A stretch of 64,000 bases of DNA from Fusobacterium mortiferum ATCC 9817 (GCF_000158195.2 NZ_GL987988.1:547632-611631), one strand, 5' to 3'. Counted from the stretch's first letter, positions 43,452 to 53,676 are shown. A program made the numbers and translations. Notes: generated by a model not told the origin, from the letters alone.

Positions 43452-45464
43452 GTGGAAAAATATATAAAAGAGTTGAGAGAAAAGATAAAAAAATATAGTG
43501 ATTACTACTATACAAATAATGAAAGTTTAATATCTGATGTAGAGTTTGATAAGTTGTTAGTTGAGTTAAAGGAGTTAGAAGAAAAATATCCAGAGTATAA
43601 GGAAAAAAACTCTCCTACAGAAATAGTAGGAGCTACAAGTCTTAAAGAAACAAAGTTTCAAAAGGTAGCCCATAAAAAACCTATGTTAAGTTTATCTAAC
43701 TCATATAATGAGGGAGATATATCTGATTTTATAGAGAGAGTAAAAAAACTTTTACCAGAAGAGAAAAACTTAGCCTATGCTTTAGAGTTAAAATTAGACG
43801 GTTTATCCTTAAGTATTCAATATGAAGAGGGAAAACTTGTAAGAGCCGTAACAAGAGGAGATGGAACAGTAGGAGAAGATGTTACAGAAAATATTTTGGA
43901 GATAGAATCTATCCCTAAAATTTTAAAAGAGAAAGTAAGCATAGAGATAAGGGGAGAAGTGGTATTACCTCTATCTAAGTTTGAAGAGTTAAATAAAAAA
44001 AGAATGGAAAATGGGGAAGAAGTTTTTGCTAATCCAAGAAATGCTGCTGCTGGAACTTTAAGACAATTAGATTCAAGTATTATAAAGGAAAGAGGATTGG
44101 ATGCCTATTTTTATTTTTTAGTAGATGCTCAAAACTATGGAGTGAAAACTCATAGTGAAAGTATAGAATATCTTGCTAAACTCGGAATAAAGACAACAGG
44201 AGTATGTGAGGTATTGAAAAACTCTTCTGAACTTATATCTAGAATTGAGTATTGGGGAGAAAAGAGAGAAAGTTTAGATTATGAAACAGATGGAATGGTA
44301 ATAAAAGTGGACAATATAGAGCTATGGGATAAGTTAGGAAATACTACTAAAAGCCCTAGATGGGCAATAGCTTTTAAATTCCCAGCTAAACAAGTTACAA
44401 CAAAGATATTAGGAGTTACTTGGCAAGTGGGAAGAACAGGTAAAGTTACTCCAGTAGCAGAGCTTGAAGAGGTAGAGTTATCAGGAAGTAGAGTAAAAAG
44501 AGCAAGTTTACATAACTATCAAGAGATAGAGAGAAAAGATATCAGAATAGGTGATAGTGTATTTATAGAAAAAGCTGCAGAGATAATACCTCAAGTAGTA
44601 AAGGCTGTAAAGGAGTTAAGAGATGGAAATGAAATAATAATAAAAGAGCCTACTCATTGTCCAATATGTAATACAAAGGTAGAAAGAGAAGAGGGACAGG
44701 TAGATATCAGGTGTCCAAATATAAGTTGTCCAGGAAAAATAGAGGGAGAATTGATCTATTTTGTATCTCGTGATGCTATGAATATAGCTGGTTTTGGTAG
44801 TAAAATAGTAGAAAATATGTTAAGACTTGGATTTATAAAAAATATTGTAGATATATATGAGTTAAAAAATCATAGAGAAGAATTAGAAAAACTAGAAAAA
44901 ATGGGTAAAAAAAGTGTGGATAATCTTCTTACAGCTATTGAAAATAGTAAAACAAGAGAGTATTCAAAAGTTTTATGTGCTTTAGGAATACCTTTTGTAG
45001 GTAAAACTTCAGCAAAACTTTTAGCTGATTCAAGTGGGAATATTGATAAACTTATGAGTATGAGTGTAGAGGAACTAATGGAGATAGAAGGAATAGGAGA
45101 TAAGATGGCACAAGCTATCTTTGATTTCTTTAGAGATGAAGAGAAGAAAAAGCTTATAGAGGGGTTAAAAGCACATGGACTTACTTTCATTCAAGAGAGA
45201 AAAGAGGAGTTACCAGCTGAAGAGAAAGTATTCACAGGAAAAACATTTTTATTTACAGGAACATTACAAAATTTCACAAGAAATGAAATAAAAGAAGAGA
45301 TAGAAAAACTTGGTGGGAAAAATCTTTCTGCTGTAAGCAAAAATTTAGATTATTTAATAGTGGGAGAAAAGGCAGGAAGTAAGCTAAAGAAAGCTCAAGA
45401 GTTAGGAACTGTAAAGATAATAACAGAAGAGGAGTTTATGAAAATCTGTGGAAAAAAGAGTTAA
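43452..45464 (+). CDS. ligA: NAD-dependent DNA ligase LigA
   Basis: A 670-residue bacterial ligase that seals nicks with NAD+. The AMP-binding lysine is in ELKLDGLSLS (about 117), the tetra-Cys zinc finger is CPICNTKVEREEG then CPNISCPG (about 400-425), helix-hairpin-helix repeats follow, and the C-terminal BRCT domain is GKTFLFTGTLQNF... (about 595-665). The start is GTG 43452 with GAGGAG site. It is followed by secA with its own promoter. Confidence 0.97.
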   Translation: MEKYIKELREKIKKYSDYYYTNNESLISDVEFDKLLVELKELEEKYPEYKEKNSPTEIVGATSLKETKFQKVAHKKPMLSLSNSYNEGDISDFIERVKKLLPEEKNLAYALELKLDGLSLSIQYEEGKLVRAVTRGDGTVGEDVTENILEIESIPKILKEKVSIEIRGEVVLPLSKFEELNKKRMENGEEVFANPRNAAAGTLRQLDSSIIKERGLDAYFYFLVDAQNYGVKTHSESIEYLAKLGIKTTGVCEVLKNSSELISRIEYWGEKRESLDYETDGMVIKVDNIELWDKLGNTTKSPRWAIAFKFPAKQVTTKILGVTWQVGRTGKVTPVAELEEVELSGSRVKRASLHNYQEIERKDIRIGDSVFIEKAAEIIPQVVKAVKELRDGNEIIIKEPTHCPICNTKVEREEGQVDIRCPNISCPGKIEGELIYFVSRDAMNIAGFGSKIVENMLRLGFIKNIVDIYELKNHREELEKLEKMGKKSVDNLLTAIENSKTREYSKVLCALGIPFVGKTSAKLLADSSGNIDKLMSMSVEELMEIEGIGDKMAQAIFDFFRDEEKKKLIEGLKAHGLTFIQERKEELPAEEKVFTGKTFLFTGTLQNFTRNEIKEEIEKLGGKNLSAVSKNLDYLIVGEKAGSKLKKAQELGTVKIITEEEFMKICGKKS

Positions 45465-45479
45465 AAAATATACCTTTAT

Positions 45480-45508
45480 TTGACTAATAACTCATTTTAT
45501 GGTAGCAT
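45480..45508 (+). promoter_or_regulatory. Probable secA promoter
   Basis: TTGACT (45480-45485), 17-bp spacer, TAGCAT (45503-45508). Confidence 0.5.
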
Positions 45509-45554
45509 ATAGTCTGAAGAAGTGTATTTAAAAAAATTAAAGAGAGGAACATCA

Positions 45555-48224
45555 ATGATAGGAAATATTTTTAAAAAGATTTTTGGAACTAAAAATGATA
45601 GAGAAGTAAAAAGAATTAGAAAAATAGTTGCTGCTATCAATTCTTTAGAGCCAGATTTCGAAAAATTAACAGATGAACAATTAAGAGAAAAAACAGCAAT
45701 TTTTAAGAAGAGATTAGCTCAAGGAGAAACTTTAGATGATATTATGGTAGAGGCATTTGCTACTGTAAGAGAGGCATCAAAAAGAGTACTTGGTATGAGA
45801 CATTATGATGTACAACTTATTGGAGGAATTGTACTTCATGAAGGAAAAATAACAGAGATGAAAACTGGAGAGGGAAAAACTTTGGTTGCTACTTGTCCAG
45901 TGTACCTAAATGCTTTAGCAGGAAAGGGAGTTCATGTTATCACAGTAAATGACTATCTTGCTGCTAGAGATAGAGAGATGATGGGTAGATTATACTCTTT
46001 CTTGGGACTTACTTCTGGAGTTATTTTAAATGGTATCTCCGGAGAGGAGAGAAAGGCTGCTTATAATTGTGATATCACATATGGTACTAACTCTGAATTT
46101 GGATTTGACTATTTAAGAGATAATATGGTAGGAAGCTTAGAAGAAAAAGTACAAAGACCACTTAACTACTGTATAGTTGACGAGGTTGATTCTATTCTTA
46201 TAGATGAAGCAAGAACACCACTTATTATTTCTGGAGCAGCAGAAGACTCTACTAAATGGTATCAAATCTTCTATCAAGTAGTTTCTATGTTAAATAGAAG
46301 TTATGAAACAGAGGGAATAAAAGATGTAAAATTAAAAAAAGAGTTACCAGCTGAAAAGTTTGGAGATTATGAAGTAGATGAAAAAGCAAAAAATATAGTT
46401 TTAACTGAAAAAGGTATAGCTAAAGTAGAAAAATTCTTAAAATTAGAAAATCTATATTCTCCAGAAAATGTAGAGTTAACTCACTATTTAAATCAAGCTT
46501 TAAAAGCTAAAGAGTTATTTAAAAGAGATAGAGATTATCTTGTAAGAGAGGGACAAGTAATAATCATAGATGAATTTACTGGAAGAGCTATGGAAGGAAG
46601 AAGATATTCAGATGGACTTCACCAAGCGATAGAAGCTAAAGAGGGAGTACACATAGCTGGAGAAAATCAAACTCTTGCAACTATAACATTACAAAACTAT
46701 TTTAGAATGTATAATAAACTTTCTGGTATGACTGGTACAGCTGAAACAGAAGCAGCAGAATTTGTACATACTTATGGATTGCAAATAGTAGTTATACCAA
46801 CAAATAAACCAGTACAAAGAATAGACCATGCTGACTTAGTTTATAAGACACGTAAAGAGAAGATAGAGGCTATTATAAAAAGAATAGAAGAGTTACATGC
46901 TAAAGGTCAACCTGTGCTTGTAGGTACTATTTCTATTAAAAGTTCGGAGGAATTATCTGAGCTATTAAAAGCTAGGGGAATAAAACATAATGTATTAAAT
47001 GCTAAATACCATGCAAAAGAAGCTGAGATAGTTGCTCAAGCTGGAAGATTTGGAGCTGTAACTATTGCTACAAACATGGCAGGTAGAGGAACGGATATTA
47101 TGTTAGGAGGAAATCCAGAGTTCTTAGCTGTGGCAGAGGTAGGAAGTAGAGAAGCTGAAAATTATGATGAAGTATTGAAAAAATATGAGGTTCAATGTAA
47201 GGAAGAGGGAGAAAAGGTAAAATCAATAGGTGGACTTTTTATACTTGGTACTGAAAGACATGAATCAAGAAGAATAGATAATCAATTAAGAGGAAGAGCA
47301 GGAAGACAAGGAGACCCAGGAGAATCAGAATTCTACCTATCTTTAGAAGATGATTTAATGAGACTATTTGGTTCTGATAGAGTAAAAACTGTAATGGAAA
47401 AATTAGGACTTCCAGAGGGAGAACCTATAACTCATCCAATGATAAATAAAGCTATTGCAAATGCTCAAACTAAGATAGAGTCAAGAAACTTTGGAATCAG
47501 AAAAAATCTATTAGAGTATGATGATGTAATGAATAAACAAAGAACTGCTATCTATGATAGTAGAAATGAAGCAATGGCTAAGGAAGATTTAAAAGATAGT
47601 ATTATTAAGATGTTACATGAAGTTATCTACTCTCAGGTAGCAAAGAGATTTGTGGGAGAATACAAAGAAGATTGGGATATGTCAGGTCTTGCTGAATACT
47701 TAAGAGATAACTATGGTTATATTATAGAAGATATGACAGAGTATAAATCTATGAGTATAGAAGATTATAGCAAAAAAATCTTTGATGCTATCTGTGCTCA
47801 ATATGATGAAAAAGAGTCTAAAGTTGGAAGAGATTTAATGAGAAGACTTGAAAAATACATTTTATTTGAAGTAATTGATGCTAGATGGAGAGAACACTTA
47901 AAAGCTTTAGATGGATTAAAAGAGGGAATTTACTTAAGAGCTTATGGTCAAAAAAATCCAGTTGTAGAATATAAGTTAGTATCAGGAGAACTTTATGAGC
48001 AAATGGTAGAAACTATAAAAGAGCAAGCTACTTCTTTCTTATTTAAAGTAATAATAAAAAATCATGAAGAGGAAGAGGTAAATATGAAAGATGAAAATGA
48101 GAGTGTAGAGTATACTTCTGAAGATGAAAATGGTGTGGAAGTAGAAGAAGGAGAATTAACACCAGATTCTCCTTGTCCTTGTGGAAGTGGAAAAAAATAT
48201 AAAAATTGTTGTGGAAGAGTATAA
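45555..48224 (+). CDS. secA: Protein translocase ATPase SecA
   Basis: An 889-residue preprotein translocase motor at the SecYEG channel. Walker A is EMKTGEGKT (about 95-103), DEAD-like DEVDSIL near 205, the second RecA fold has [16 protein letters not shown], and the C-terminus has the SEC-C zinc tail [13 protein letters not shown] that binds SecB or ribosome. The longer frame from 45522 adds 11 residues; ATG 45555 fits GAGAGGAA. The lipoprotein gene follows 11 bp later with its ribosome site right after the stop. Confidence 0.97.
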   Translation: MIGNIFKKIFGTKNDREVKRIRKIVAAINSLEPDFEKLTDEQLREKTAIFKKRLAQGETLDDIMVEAFATVREASKRVLGMRHYDVQLIGGIVLHEGKITEMKTGEGKTLVATCPVYLNALAGKGVHVITVNDYLAARDREMMGRLYSFLGLTSGVILNGISGEERKAAYNCDITYGTNSEFGFDYLRDNMVGSLEEKVQRPLNYCIVDEVDSILIDEARTPLIISGAAEDSTKWYQIFYQVVSMLNRSYETEGIKDVKLKKELPAEKFGDYEVDEKAKNIVLTEKGIAKVEKFLKLENLYSPENVELTHYLNQALKAKELFKRDRDYLVREGQVIIIDEFTGRAMEGRRYSDGLHQAIEAKEGVHIAGENQTLATITLQNYFRMYNKLSGMTGTAETEAAEFVHTYGLQIVVIPTNKPVQRIDHADLVYKTRKEKIEAIIKRIEELHAKGQPVLVGTISIKSSEELSELLKARGIKHNVLNAKYHAKEAEIVAQAGRFGAVTIATNMAGRGTDIMLGGNPEFLAVAEVGSREAENYDEVLKKYEVQCKEEGEKVKSIGGLFILGTERHESRRIDNQLRGRAGRQGDPGESEFYLSLEDDLMRLFGSDRVKTVMEKLGLPEGEPITHPMINKAIANAQTKIESRNFGIRKNLLEYDDVMNKQRTAIYDSRNEAMAKEDLKDSIIKMLHEVIYSQVAKRFVGEYKEDWDMSGLAEYLRDNYGYIIEDMTEYKSMSIEDYSKKIFDAICAQYDEKESKVGRDLMRRLEKYILFEVIDARWREHLKALDGLKEGIYLRAYGQKNPVVEYKLVSGELYEQMVETIKEQATSFLFKVIIKNHEEEEVNMKDENESVEYTSEDENGVEVEEGELTPDSPCPCGSGKKYKNCCGRV

Positions 48225-48235
48225 GGAGGCTAATA

Positions 48236-48976
48236 ATGAAAAAAATAGTAGCAGGACTTTTTGTAGTGGCTTTACTTGCTTCATGTAGTTCGTTGGAGAA
48301 AGGAGCTTCATTAGAAAAAAAATACTCTATTACTAAGGAGTCAGCAAAAGAGTGGGACAAAACAATAATACAAGTTGTAGAGGGAGAATCTTTGATAGAG
48401 GATTGGTATGGAAATGAAAATCCAATTATCTATTTAAGAAAAACTGGAAAGATGAGTGAAAAAGACTTCAATTTCTTAACTTCATTAGAGAAAAAAGATG
48501 CAACAACTATTACAGATGAAGAGTATAGTGATTTCTTAGACTTAGTAAATAAATACAATAAAAAATTACCGAGAAAGTTTTATTTAGCTGATGAAAATCT
48601 AAAAAATCCTAAAGGACTTGTTGATAGAATGGTAAGAGAATCATTTGTAAAAATGGAAAATCCATCTAACCATATAAAAAATGTAGTAGCAACTCAAGAA
48701 GAGTGGGAGCAAATAGTAGCTTTTTCTCAACAAAATGACTTATCAGAAAAAGATACTAAAAAATTAAGAAAGATTTTAAATAAATTTATAAAGAGAAATG
48801 AGTTCTATGATGAAAGAGCTTGGTACAATAGAGAGATATCAGATAGAGTTATAAAAATTACAAATATAGATGCTAAGGAAAATACAACTTCATTAGAGCA
48901 AAATAATGTAAATGCTAAAGCATTATATATAGCATATCCAGAATATTTTTCTACTTTAGATAAATGGGATGATTAA
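48236..48976 (+). CDS. Uncharacterised lipoprotein downstream of secA
   Basis: A 246-residue protein with a lipoprotein signal and lipobox LLASC (Cys17), hence membrane-anchored outside the cytoplasm. The rest is charged and probably helical, with no domain I recognise. The in-frame ATG at 48206 is inside secA and lacks a ribosome site; ATG 48236 follows AAGGAGG. The tight link to secA suggests co-transcription. Function not known. Confidence 0.75.
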   Translation: MKKIVAGLFVVALLASCSSLEKGASLEKKYSITKESAKEWDKTIIQVVEGESLIEDWYGNENPIIYLRKTGKMSEKDFNFLTSLEKKDATTITDEEYSDFLDLVNKYNKKLPRKFYLADENLKNPKGLVDRMVRESFVKMENPSNHIKNVVATQEEWEQIVAFSQQNDLSEKDTKKLRKILNKFIKRNEFYDERAWYNREISDRVIKITNIDAKENTTSLEQNNVNAKALYIAYPEYFSTLDKWDD

Positions 48977-48988
48977 TTAAGATAAAAA

Positions 48989-49033
48989 AGTTAAGGGGGA
49001 GAGGAGAAATTTTTTCTCTCCTTTAACTATTTA
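48989..49033 (+). terminator. Terminator after the secA-lipoprotein unit
   Basis: AGTTAAGGGGGAGAG and CTCTCCTTTAACT make an imperfect stem with a T-rich loop at about 48989-49027; only a short TATTT follows, so read-through into the PHP gene is possible. Confidence 0.55.
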
Positions 49034-49045
49034 AAGGAGAATTTT

Positions 49046-49876
49046 ATGGAAGTAGATATGCATATTCATACTATAGAGTCAGATGGAACTTATACTCCAG
49101 AGGAGATTATAGTTAGAGCAATAAAAAATAATGTAATAGCTTTAGCAATAACAGACCATGATACTGTATCTGGAGTGGAGAAAGGAAAAGAGATAGCTGA
49201 TAAATATGGAATGGAGTTTATAAAAGGTATAGAGATATCTTGTAATGAAGATAATTTAGAGATACATATATTGGGATATTTTTTAAACTTAGATGATAAA
49301 AATTTTTTGTCAGAGTTAGATGAATTGGAAAAGGCTAGAGATAAAAGAAATAGAAAAATTATAGAAAAATTTGAAAAAATTGGTATAATAATAGATATAG
49401 AGGAACTTAAAACTTTTGCTCCTGGTAAAATTATAAGTCGATTACACTTTGCTAATTATCTTTTAGAAAAAGGTATAGTTAGCAGTAAAAATGAAGCCTT
49501 TAGCAAATATTTAGGAAATGGTGGTCTAACTTATGTTCCTAAAGAGAATTTTCCACCAGAAAGAGCTGTAAGAATGATAAAAGAAAATGGTGGTTTTGTA
49601 TCCCTAGCACATCCTAAATTAATTACTTTAAATGATGAAGTATTGAATAATCTCATTGTAAGATTGAAAGAGTGTGGATTAGATGCCCTTGAAACTCAGT
49701 ATAGTTCATTTACAAAATTAGAAAAGCAAAAATATAAAAGACTTGCTAAAAAATATGGTTTACTAATAACTGGTGGTTCTGATTTTCATGGTGAAAATAG
49801 AGAGGGAGTAGATTTAGGAGATGCAGGATTGGAGTACTCTCAGTTTGAAAAAATTAAAAAATATTTAAAAAGATAG
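49046..49876 (+). CDS. PHP-domain phosphoesterase, RNase AM/YciV-like
   Basis: A 276-residue PHP protein. Metal-binding motifs: DMHIHTIESDGT at the start, ITDHDT near 36, GIEISC near 62, SLAHPK near 185 and SDFHG near 247. The family has 3',5'-nucleoside bisphosphate phosphatase and 5'-3' exoribonuclease activity (YciV, RNase AM), acting in RNA turnover. The start follows AAAGGAG. It begins an operon with hldD and uppP. Confidence 0.88.
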   Translation: MEVDMHIHTIESDGTYTPEEIIVRAIKNNVIALAITDHDTVSGVEKGKEIADKYGMEFIKGIEISCNEDNLEIHILGYFLNLDDKNFLSELDELEKARDKRNRKIIEKFEKIGIIIDIEELKTFAPGKIISRLHFANYLLEKGIVSSKNEAFSKYLGNGGLTYVPKENFPPERAVRMIKENGGFVSLAHPKLITLNDEVLNNLIVRLKECGLDALETQYSSFTKLEKQKYKRLAKKYGLLITGGSDFHGENREGVDLGDAGLEYSQFEKIKKYLKR

Positions 49877-49888
49877 AGGAGGATAATT

Positions 49889-50887
49889 ATGATAATAGTA
49901 ACTGGTGCAGCTGGAATGATAGGAAGTGCAATGGTATGGAAACTTAATGAGATGGGAAGAAATGACATTATTGTTGTAGATAAACTAAGAACAGAGGAAA
50001 AATGGTTAAATCTTAGAAAGAGAGATTATGCTGATTGGGTAGATAGAGATGAGTTATTTAATTGGCTAGCTAATCCAGCAAATGCTGGAAAAATAACTGG
50101 AGTAGTTCATATGGGAGCTTGTTCCGCCACTACCGAAAGAGATGGAGATTTCTTAATGGAGAATAACTATGGATATAGTAAAAAGTTATGGGATTTTTGT
50201 GCTGCTAGACAAATACCATATGTATATGCTTCATCAGCAGCTACTTATGGAGCTGGAGAGCTAGGATATAATGATGATGTAACTCCAGAGGAACTAAAAA
50301 AATTACAACCATTAAATAAATATGGATACTCTAAAAAAATATTTGATGACTGGGCTTTTAAACAAAGTATAGCTCCAAAACAATGGTGTGGACTTAAGTT
50401 CTTCAACGTATATGGACCGCAAGAGTACCATAAAGGAAGAATGGCTTCTATGGTATTCCACACATTTAATCAGTATAGAGATAATGGTGGAGTAAAACTT
50501 TTTAAATCTCATAAAGAGGGATTTAAAGATGGAGAACAACTTAGAGATTTTGTCTATTTAAAAGATGTAGTAGATGTAATGTATTTCTTATTAACTGAAA
50601 AAGTAGAATCTGGAGTATATAATATAGGAACAGGAGAAGCGAGAAGTTTCTTAGATTTATCTATGGCAACTATGAGAGCTGCTTCTAATAATCCAGAATT
50701 AAAAGTGGAAGATGTAGTGGAATTTATTCCTATGCCTGAAGATTTAAGAGGAAGATATCAATATTTTACACAAGCTTCAATGGAAAAATTAAAGAGAACT
50801 GGATACACTAAGAAGTTTACTTCATTAGAAGAGGGAGTAAAAGATTATGTTCAAAACTATTTAGCTAAAGAAGACTCGTACTTATAA
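49889..50887 (+). CDS. hldD: ADP-glyceromanno-heptose 6-epimerase
   Basis: A 332-residue extended SDR enzyme that interconverts the ADP-D- and ADP-L-heptose epimers for LPS inner-core synthesis. The NAD loop TGAAGMIGS is at the start, HMGACSATTERDGD near 75, ASSAATYG near 112 and the catalytic YGYSKKIFD near 145. It fits an LPS-bearing Gram-negative envelope. It lies 12 bp after the PHP gene and 12 bp before uppP. Confidence 0.95.
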   Translation: MIIVTGAAGMIGSAMVWKLNEMGRNDIIVVDKLRTEEKWLNLRKRDYADWVDRDELFNWLANPANAGKITGVVHMGACSATTERDGDFLMENNYGYSKKLWDFCAARQIPYVYASSAATYGAGELGYNDDVTPEELKKLQPLNKYGYSKKIFDDWAFKQSIAPKQWCGLKFFNVYGPQEYHKGRMASMVFHTFNQYRDNGGVKLFKSHKEGFKDGEQLRDFVYLKDVVDVMYFLLTEKVESGVYNIGTGEARSFLDLSMATMRAASNNPELKVEDVVEFIPMPEDLRGRYQYFTQASMEKLKRTGYTKKFTSLEEGVKDYVQNYLAKEDSYL

Positions 50888-50899
50888 GGTGGTAGGTAG

Positions 50900-51709
50900 A
50901 TGAATCCTTTTTTAATAGTTGTAATACTTGGAATTGTAGAGGGAATGACGGAGTTTCTTCCTGTAAGTAGTACTGGTCATATGATTTTAGTAGAGAAGTT
51001 TATAGGAAATGGAAATCTCTCTAAAAATTTTATGGAAAGTTTCCTAATAATTGTTCAACTTGGAGCTATTTTAGCAGTTGTTATATATTTTTGGAAGGAT
51101 TTAACTCCTTTTGTAAAGGAAAAAAATCAGTTTATTTCAAGAATTAGATTGTGGACAAAAGTTATAATAGGTGTTTTGCCTGCTGCAATTATAGGATTAT
51201 TATTAGATGACTATATATCAGCATATTTTATGGATAATGTTTTTGTAGTAGCAACAACATTGATCTTTTATGGAATAATTCTTATATTAATAGAAAAATA
51301 TTACAAAACTGCTGGAAAAATAGATACATTAGGAAAATTAAGTTATAAATTAGCTTTTATAATAGGATTTTTTCAATGTTTAGCAATGATACCAGGAACA
51401 TCTAGATCAGGCTCTACAATAATAGGAAGTTTACTTTTAGGACTTTCTAGAGGAGTAGCTACAGAGTTTTCTTTTTTCTTGGCTATACCTACAATGTTTG
51501 GAGCTACACTTTTAAAACTTATAAAAAATGGTATGAATTATTCAACACAGGAATGGCGACTTATAGGAGTAGGAACAATAGTTTCTTTTTTAGTAGCATA
51601 CTTAGTTATAAAATGGTTTATGAGTTATATAAAGAAAAAAGATTTTGTATTTTTTGGAGTATATAGAATAATCTTAGGAATTTTAGTTTTAATAGCTTTA
51701 TTTATTTAA
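50900..51709 (+). CDS. uppP: Undecaprenyl-diphosphate phosphatase UppP (BacA)
   Basis: A 269-residue membrane phosphatase recycling the undecaprenyl carrier for peptidoglycan and O-antigen. The first motif EGMTEFLPVSSTGH (about 14-27) and the second PGTSRSGSTIIG (about 165-176) are intact. About seven membrane segments. The start follows GGTGG/AGG. A terminator hairpin follows. Confidence 0.95.
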   Translation: MNPFLIVVILGIVEGMTEFLPVSSTGHMILVEKFIGNGNLSKNFMESFLIIVQLGAILAVVIYFWKDLTPFVKEKNQFISRIRLWTKVIIGVLPAAIIGLLLDDYISAYFMDNVFVVATTLIFYGIILILIEKYYKTAGKIDTLGKLSYKLAFIIGFFQCLAMIPGTSRSGSTIIGSLLLGLSRGVATEFSFFLAIPTMFGATLLKLIKNGMNYSTQEWRLIGVGTIVSFLVAYLVIKWFMSYIKKKDFVFFGVYRIILGILVLIALFI

Positions 51710-51713
51710 AAAT

Positions 51714-51761
51714 ATGGGGGATGGTACAATTTAAATTTTGTAACAGCCTCCTATATTTTTT
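51714..51761 (+). terminator. Terminator after uppP
   Basis: An imperfect stem ATATGGGGGAT...GTACAA / TTTGTAACAGCCTCCTATAT followed by TTTTTT. The core resembles the hairpin at 11231-11275 on the opposite strand. Confidence 0.7.
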
Positions 51762-51809
51762 AATTATATTGAAGTATATAAAAAATAAATAAAAACAACT
51801 GTAATTATT

Positions 51810-51838
51810 TTGAACTATTTTAAGAGTTATGATATAAT
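51810..51838 (+). promoter_or_regulatory. Promoter of the YcdX-like gene
   Basis: TTGAAC (51810-51815), 17-bp spacer, TG-extended TATAAT (51833-51838). Confidence 0.75.
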
Positions 51839-51895
51839 ATAGATTGTTAGAAAAATAGTATTTTAAAAAACTAAAAGTTGAGAAGGGAGGGAAAG

Positions 51896-52633
51896 ATGAG
51901 ATACCCTATTGATTTACATATACATACTAGTGTTAATCCTCATGCATATAGTACTTTGGAAGAAAATATAAGAAGTGCTACTGAAAAAAATATGAAAGTA
52001 ATAGCTATAACAAATCATGGACCAGCATTACAAGATTCTCCTCATTGGTGGAGTTTGGTAAACATGAGAGTTATTCCTGAGTATGTAGGAGACTTAAGAG
52101 TTTTAAAGGGCGTAGAAACAAATATAATAGATGAAAATGGAAATTTTGATATAAATCAAAGAATATATGATATTATGGATATAATTTTATGTGGACTTCA
52201 TACTATTGAAGCCTATGGAGAGCCAGGATATAGCTTAAAAAATACAGAGGCTGTAATCAATATGATTAGAAGTCAAAAAGTAGATATTATGGTACATTTA
52301 GGGAATCCACAATTTCCATTGGAATATGAATTAGTAGTAATGGAAGCAGTAAAAGCTGGAGTAGCTATTGAGATAAATAATTCATCATTAAAAGGTTCTA
52401 GAAAAGGTTCAAGGGAAAATTGTAAAAAAATATTAGAGTTTTGTAAAAAACATAATGCCTTAGTAGCTTTAGGAACAGATTCACATATTTCTTATGATAT
52501 AGGAGAATTCCAAGAAGCTGAAAAATTAATTTCTGAGGTAGATTATCCTGTTGAAAAAATTATAAATTATTCAATAGAGAATCTTGAAGAGTTTTTAAAA
52601 AATAGAAAAAATAAGAGAGTAAAAAGAATTTAA
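51896..52633 (+). CDS. YcdX-like PHP phosphatase
   Basis: A 245-residue PHP hydrolase resembling E. coli YcdX, a trinuclear-zinc phosphatase. Motifs are DLHIHTSVNPHA at the start, ITNHGP near 40, GVETNI near 75, HLGNP near 131 and GTDSHIS near 193. The in-frame TTG 51878 is not needed; ATG 51896 follows GGGAGG. Single-gene unit with its own promoter. Substrate unknown. Confidence 0.9.
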   Translation: MRYPIDLHIHTSVNPHAYSTLEENIRSATEKNMKVIAITNHGPALQDSPHWWSLVNMRVIPEYVGDLRVLKGVETNIIDENGNFDINQRIYDIMDIILCGLHTIEAYGEPGYSLKNTEAVINMIRSQKVDIMVHLGNPQFPLEYELVVMEAVKAGVAIEINNSSLKGSRKGSRENCKKILEFCKKHNALVALGTDSHISYDIGEFQEAEKLISEVDYPVEKIINYSIENLEEFLKNRKNKRVKRI

Positions 52634-52635
52634 AA

Positions 52636-52678
52636 AACATGTGTAATTTAACTCTTTACTAATAAGCTTACACATGTT
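52636..52678 (+). terminator. Hairpin after the YcdX-like gene
   Basis: AACATGTGTAA (52636-52646) and TTACACATGTT (52668-52678) form an 11-bp stem; the following bases are ATAATTT rather than a strong T run. Its 3' arm shares bases 52674-52678 with the next inverted repeat. Confidence 0.55.
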
Positions 52679-52719
52679 ATAATTTATCTAGATTTCATTT
52701 AGGAGGTAAATTATAACAT
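52674..52719 (+). promoter_or_regulatory. 13-bp inverted repeat enclosing the ribosome site of the NMO-like gene
   Basis: ATGTTATAATTTA (52674-52686) pairs with TAAATTATAACAT (52707-52719), which ends in the start codon ATG itself. AGGAGG (52701-52706) is in the loop. The 5' arm overlaps the 3' arm of the preceding hairpin, so the two structures exclude each other. Confidence 0.55.
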
Positions 52720-53656
52720 GGTAAAAATAGGAGATTTAGAGATAAAAGTACCAATAATTCAAGGTGGAATGGCTATTAGAGTTTCTATGGCAAAATTAGC
52801 TGCAGCTGTAGCCAATGAAGGTGGAGTAGGAGTAATAGCAGGAACAACTTTATCTACTGATGAATTAAAAGCAGAAATAAAAAAAGCAAGAGATATGATT
52901 ACTAATGAAGGTGGAGCTTTAGCAGTAAATATAATGTTTGCTGTTACTAATTTCATGGATTTAGTAAAAGCTTCAATAGAAGCTGGAATAGATATAATTA
53001 TATTTGGAGCTGGATTTTCAAGAGATATATTTGAAGTAGTAAAAGGAACAGGAGTAAAAGTAATTCCAATTGTATCTACATTAAAGCTTGCAAAAATCTC
53101 TCAAAAACTTGGAGCAGATGCAATAGTTGTAGAGGGTGGAAATGCAGGAGGACACTTAGGAACAAATTTAGATTCTTGGGATATAATGGAAGAGATTACT
53201 AAAAATATAGATATACCTGTATTTGGAGCTGGAGGAGTAATTACTCCAGAAGATGCAGAAAGAATGCTTTCACTTGGAGTAGATGGTGTACAAATGGGAA
53301 GTAGATTTGTAGCATCAGAAGAGTGTGAGGTAGACGATTTCTTTAAAAATATGTATGTGAATGCCAAAGAGGGAGATATAGTGGAGATGATGAGTTCTGC
53401 TGGATTACCAGCTAATGCCATCATCAGTCCTTTTGTTCAAAAAATATTAGACGATAATCCAGATAAACCAACACATTGTGTAAAATGTTTAAAAAAATGT
53501 ACATATAAATTTTGTGTAAATGAAAGATTAGTAAGGGGTCATAATGGAGATTATGAAGGTGGAATTTTCTTTGCAGGAAAGGATGCATGGAAAATTAATG
53601 AAATTCTTTCTGTACATGAAATATTCAATAGATTTAAAAAAGTATTTAAAGAATAA
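52718..53656 (+). CDS. Nitronate monooxygenase/FabK-like flavoprotein with C-terminal Cys cluster
   Basis: A 312-residue TIM-barrel flavoprotein of the NMO/enoyl reductase II superfamily. PIIQGGMAIRVS at the start, IIFGAGF near 90, EGGNAGGHLG near 140 and GAGGVITPED near 170 bind FMN and substrate. Its C-terminus carries CVKCLKKCTYKFC (about 253-265), which resembles a metal/cluster site and is not in the downstream FabK paralogue. It may be a nitronate monooxygenase-like oxidoreductase; the substrate is unknown. It precedes fabK by 20 bp, and the two likely share an mRNA. Confidence 0.8.
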   Translation: MVKIGDLEIKVPIIQGGMAIRVSMAKLAAAVANEGGVGVIAGTTLSTDELKAEIKKARDMITNEGGALAVNIMFAVTNFMDLVKASIEAGIDIIIFGAGFSRDIFEVVKGTGVKVIPIVSTLKLAKISQKLGADAIVVEGGNAGGHLGTNLDSWDIMEEITKNIDIPVFGAGGVITPEDAERMLSLGVDGVQMGSRFVASEECEVDDFFKNMYVNAKEGDIVEMMSSAGLPANAIISPFVQKILDDNPDKPTHCVKCLKKCTYKFCVNERLVRGHNGDYEGGIFFAGKDAWKINEILSVHEIFNRFKKVFKE

Positions 53657-53676
53657 GAGAGTAATTAGGAGGATTT

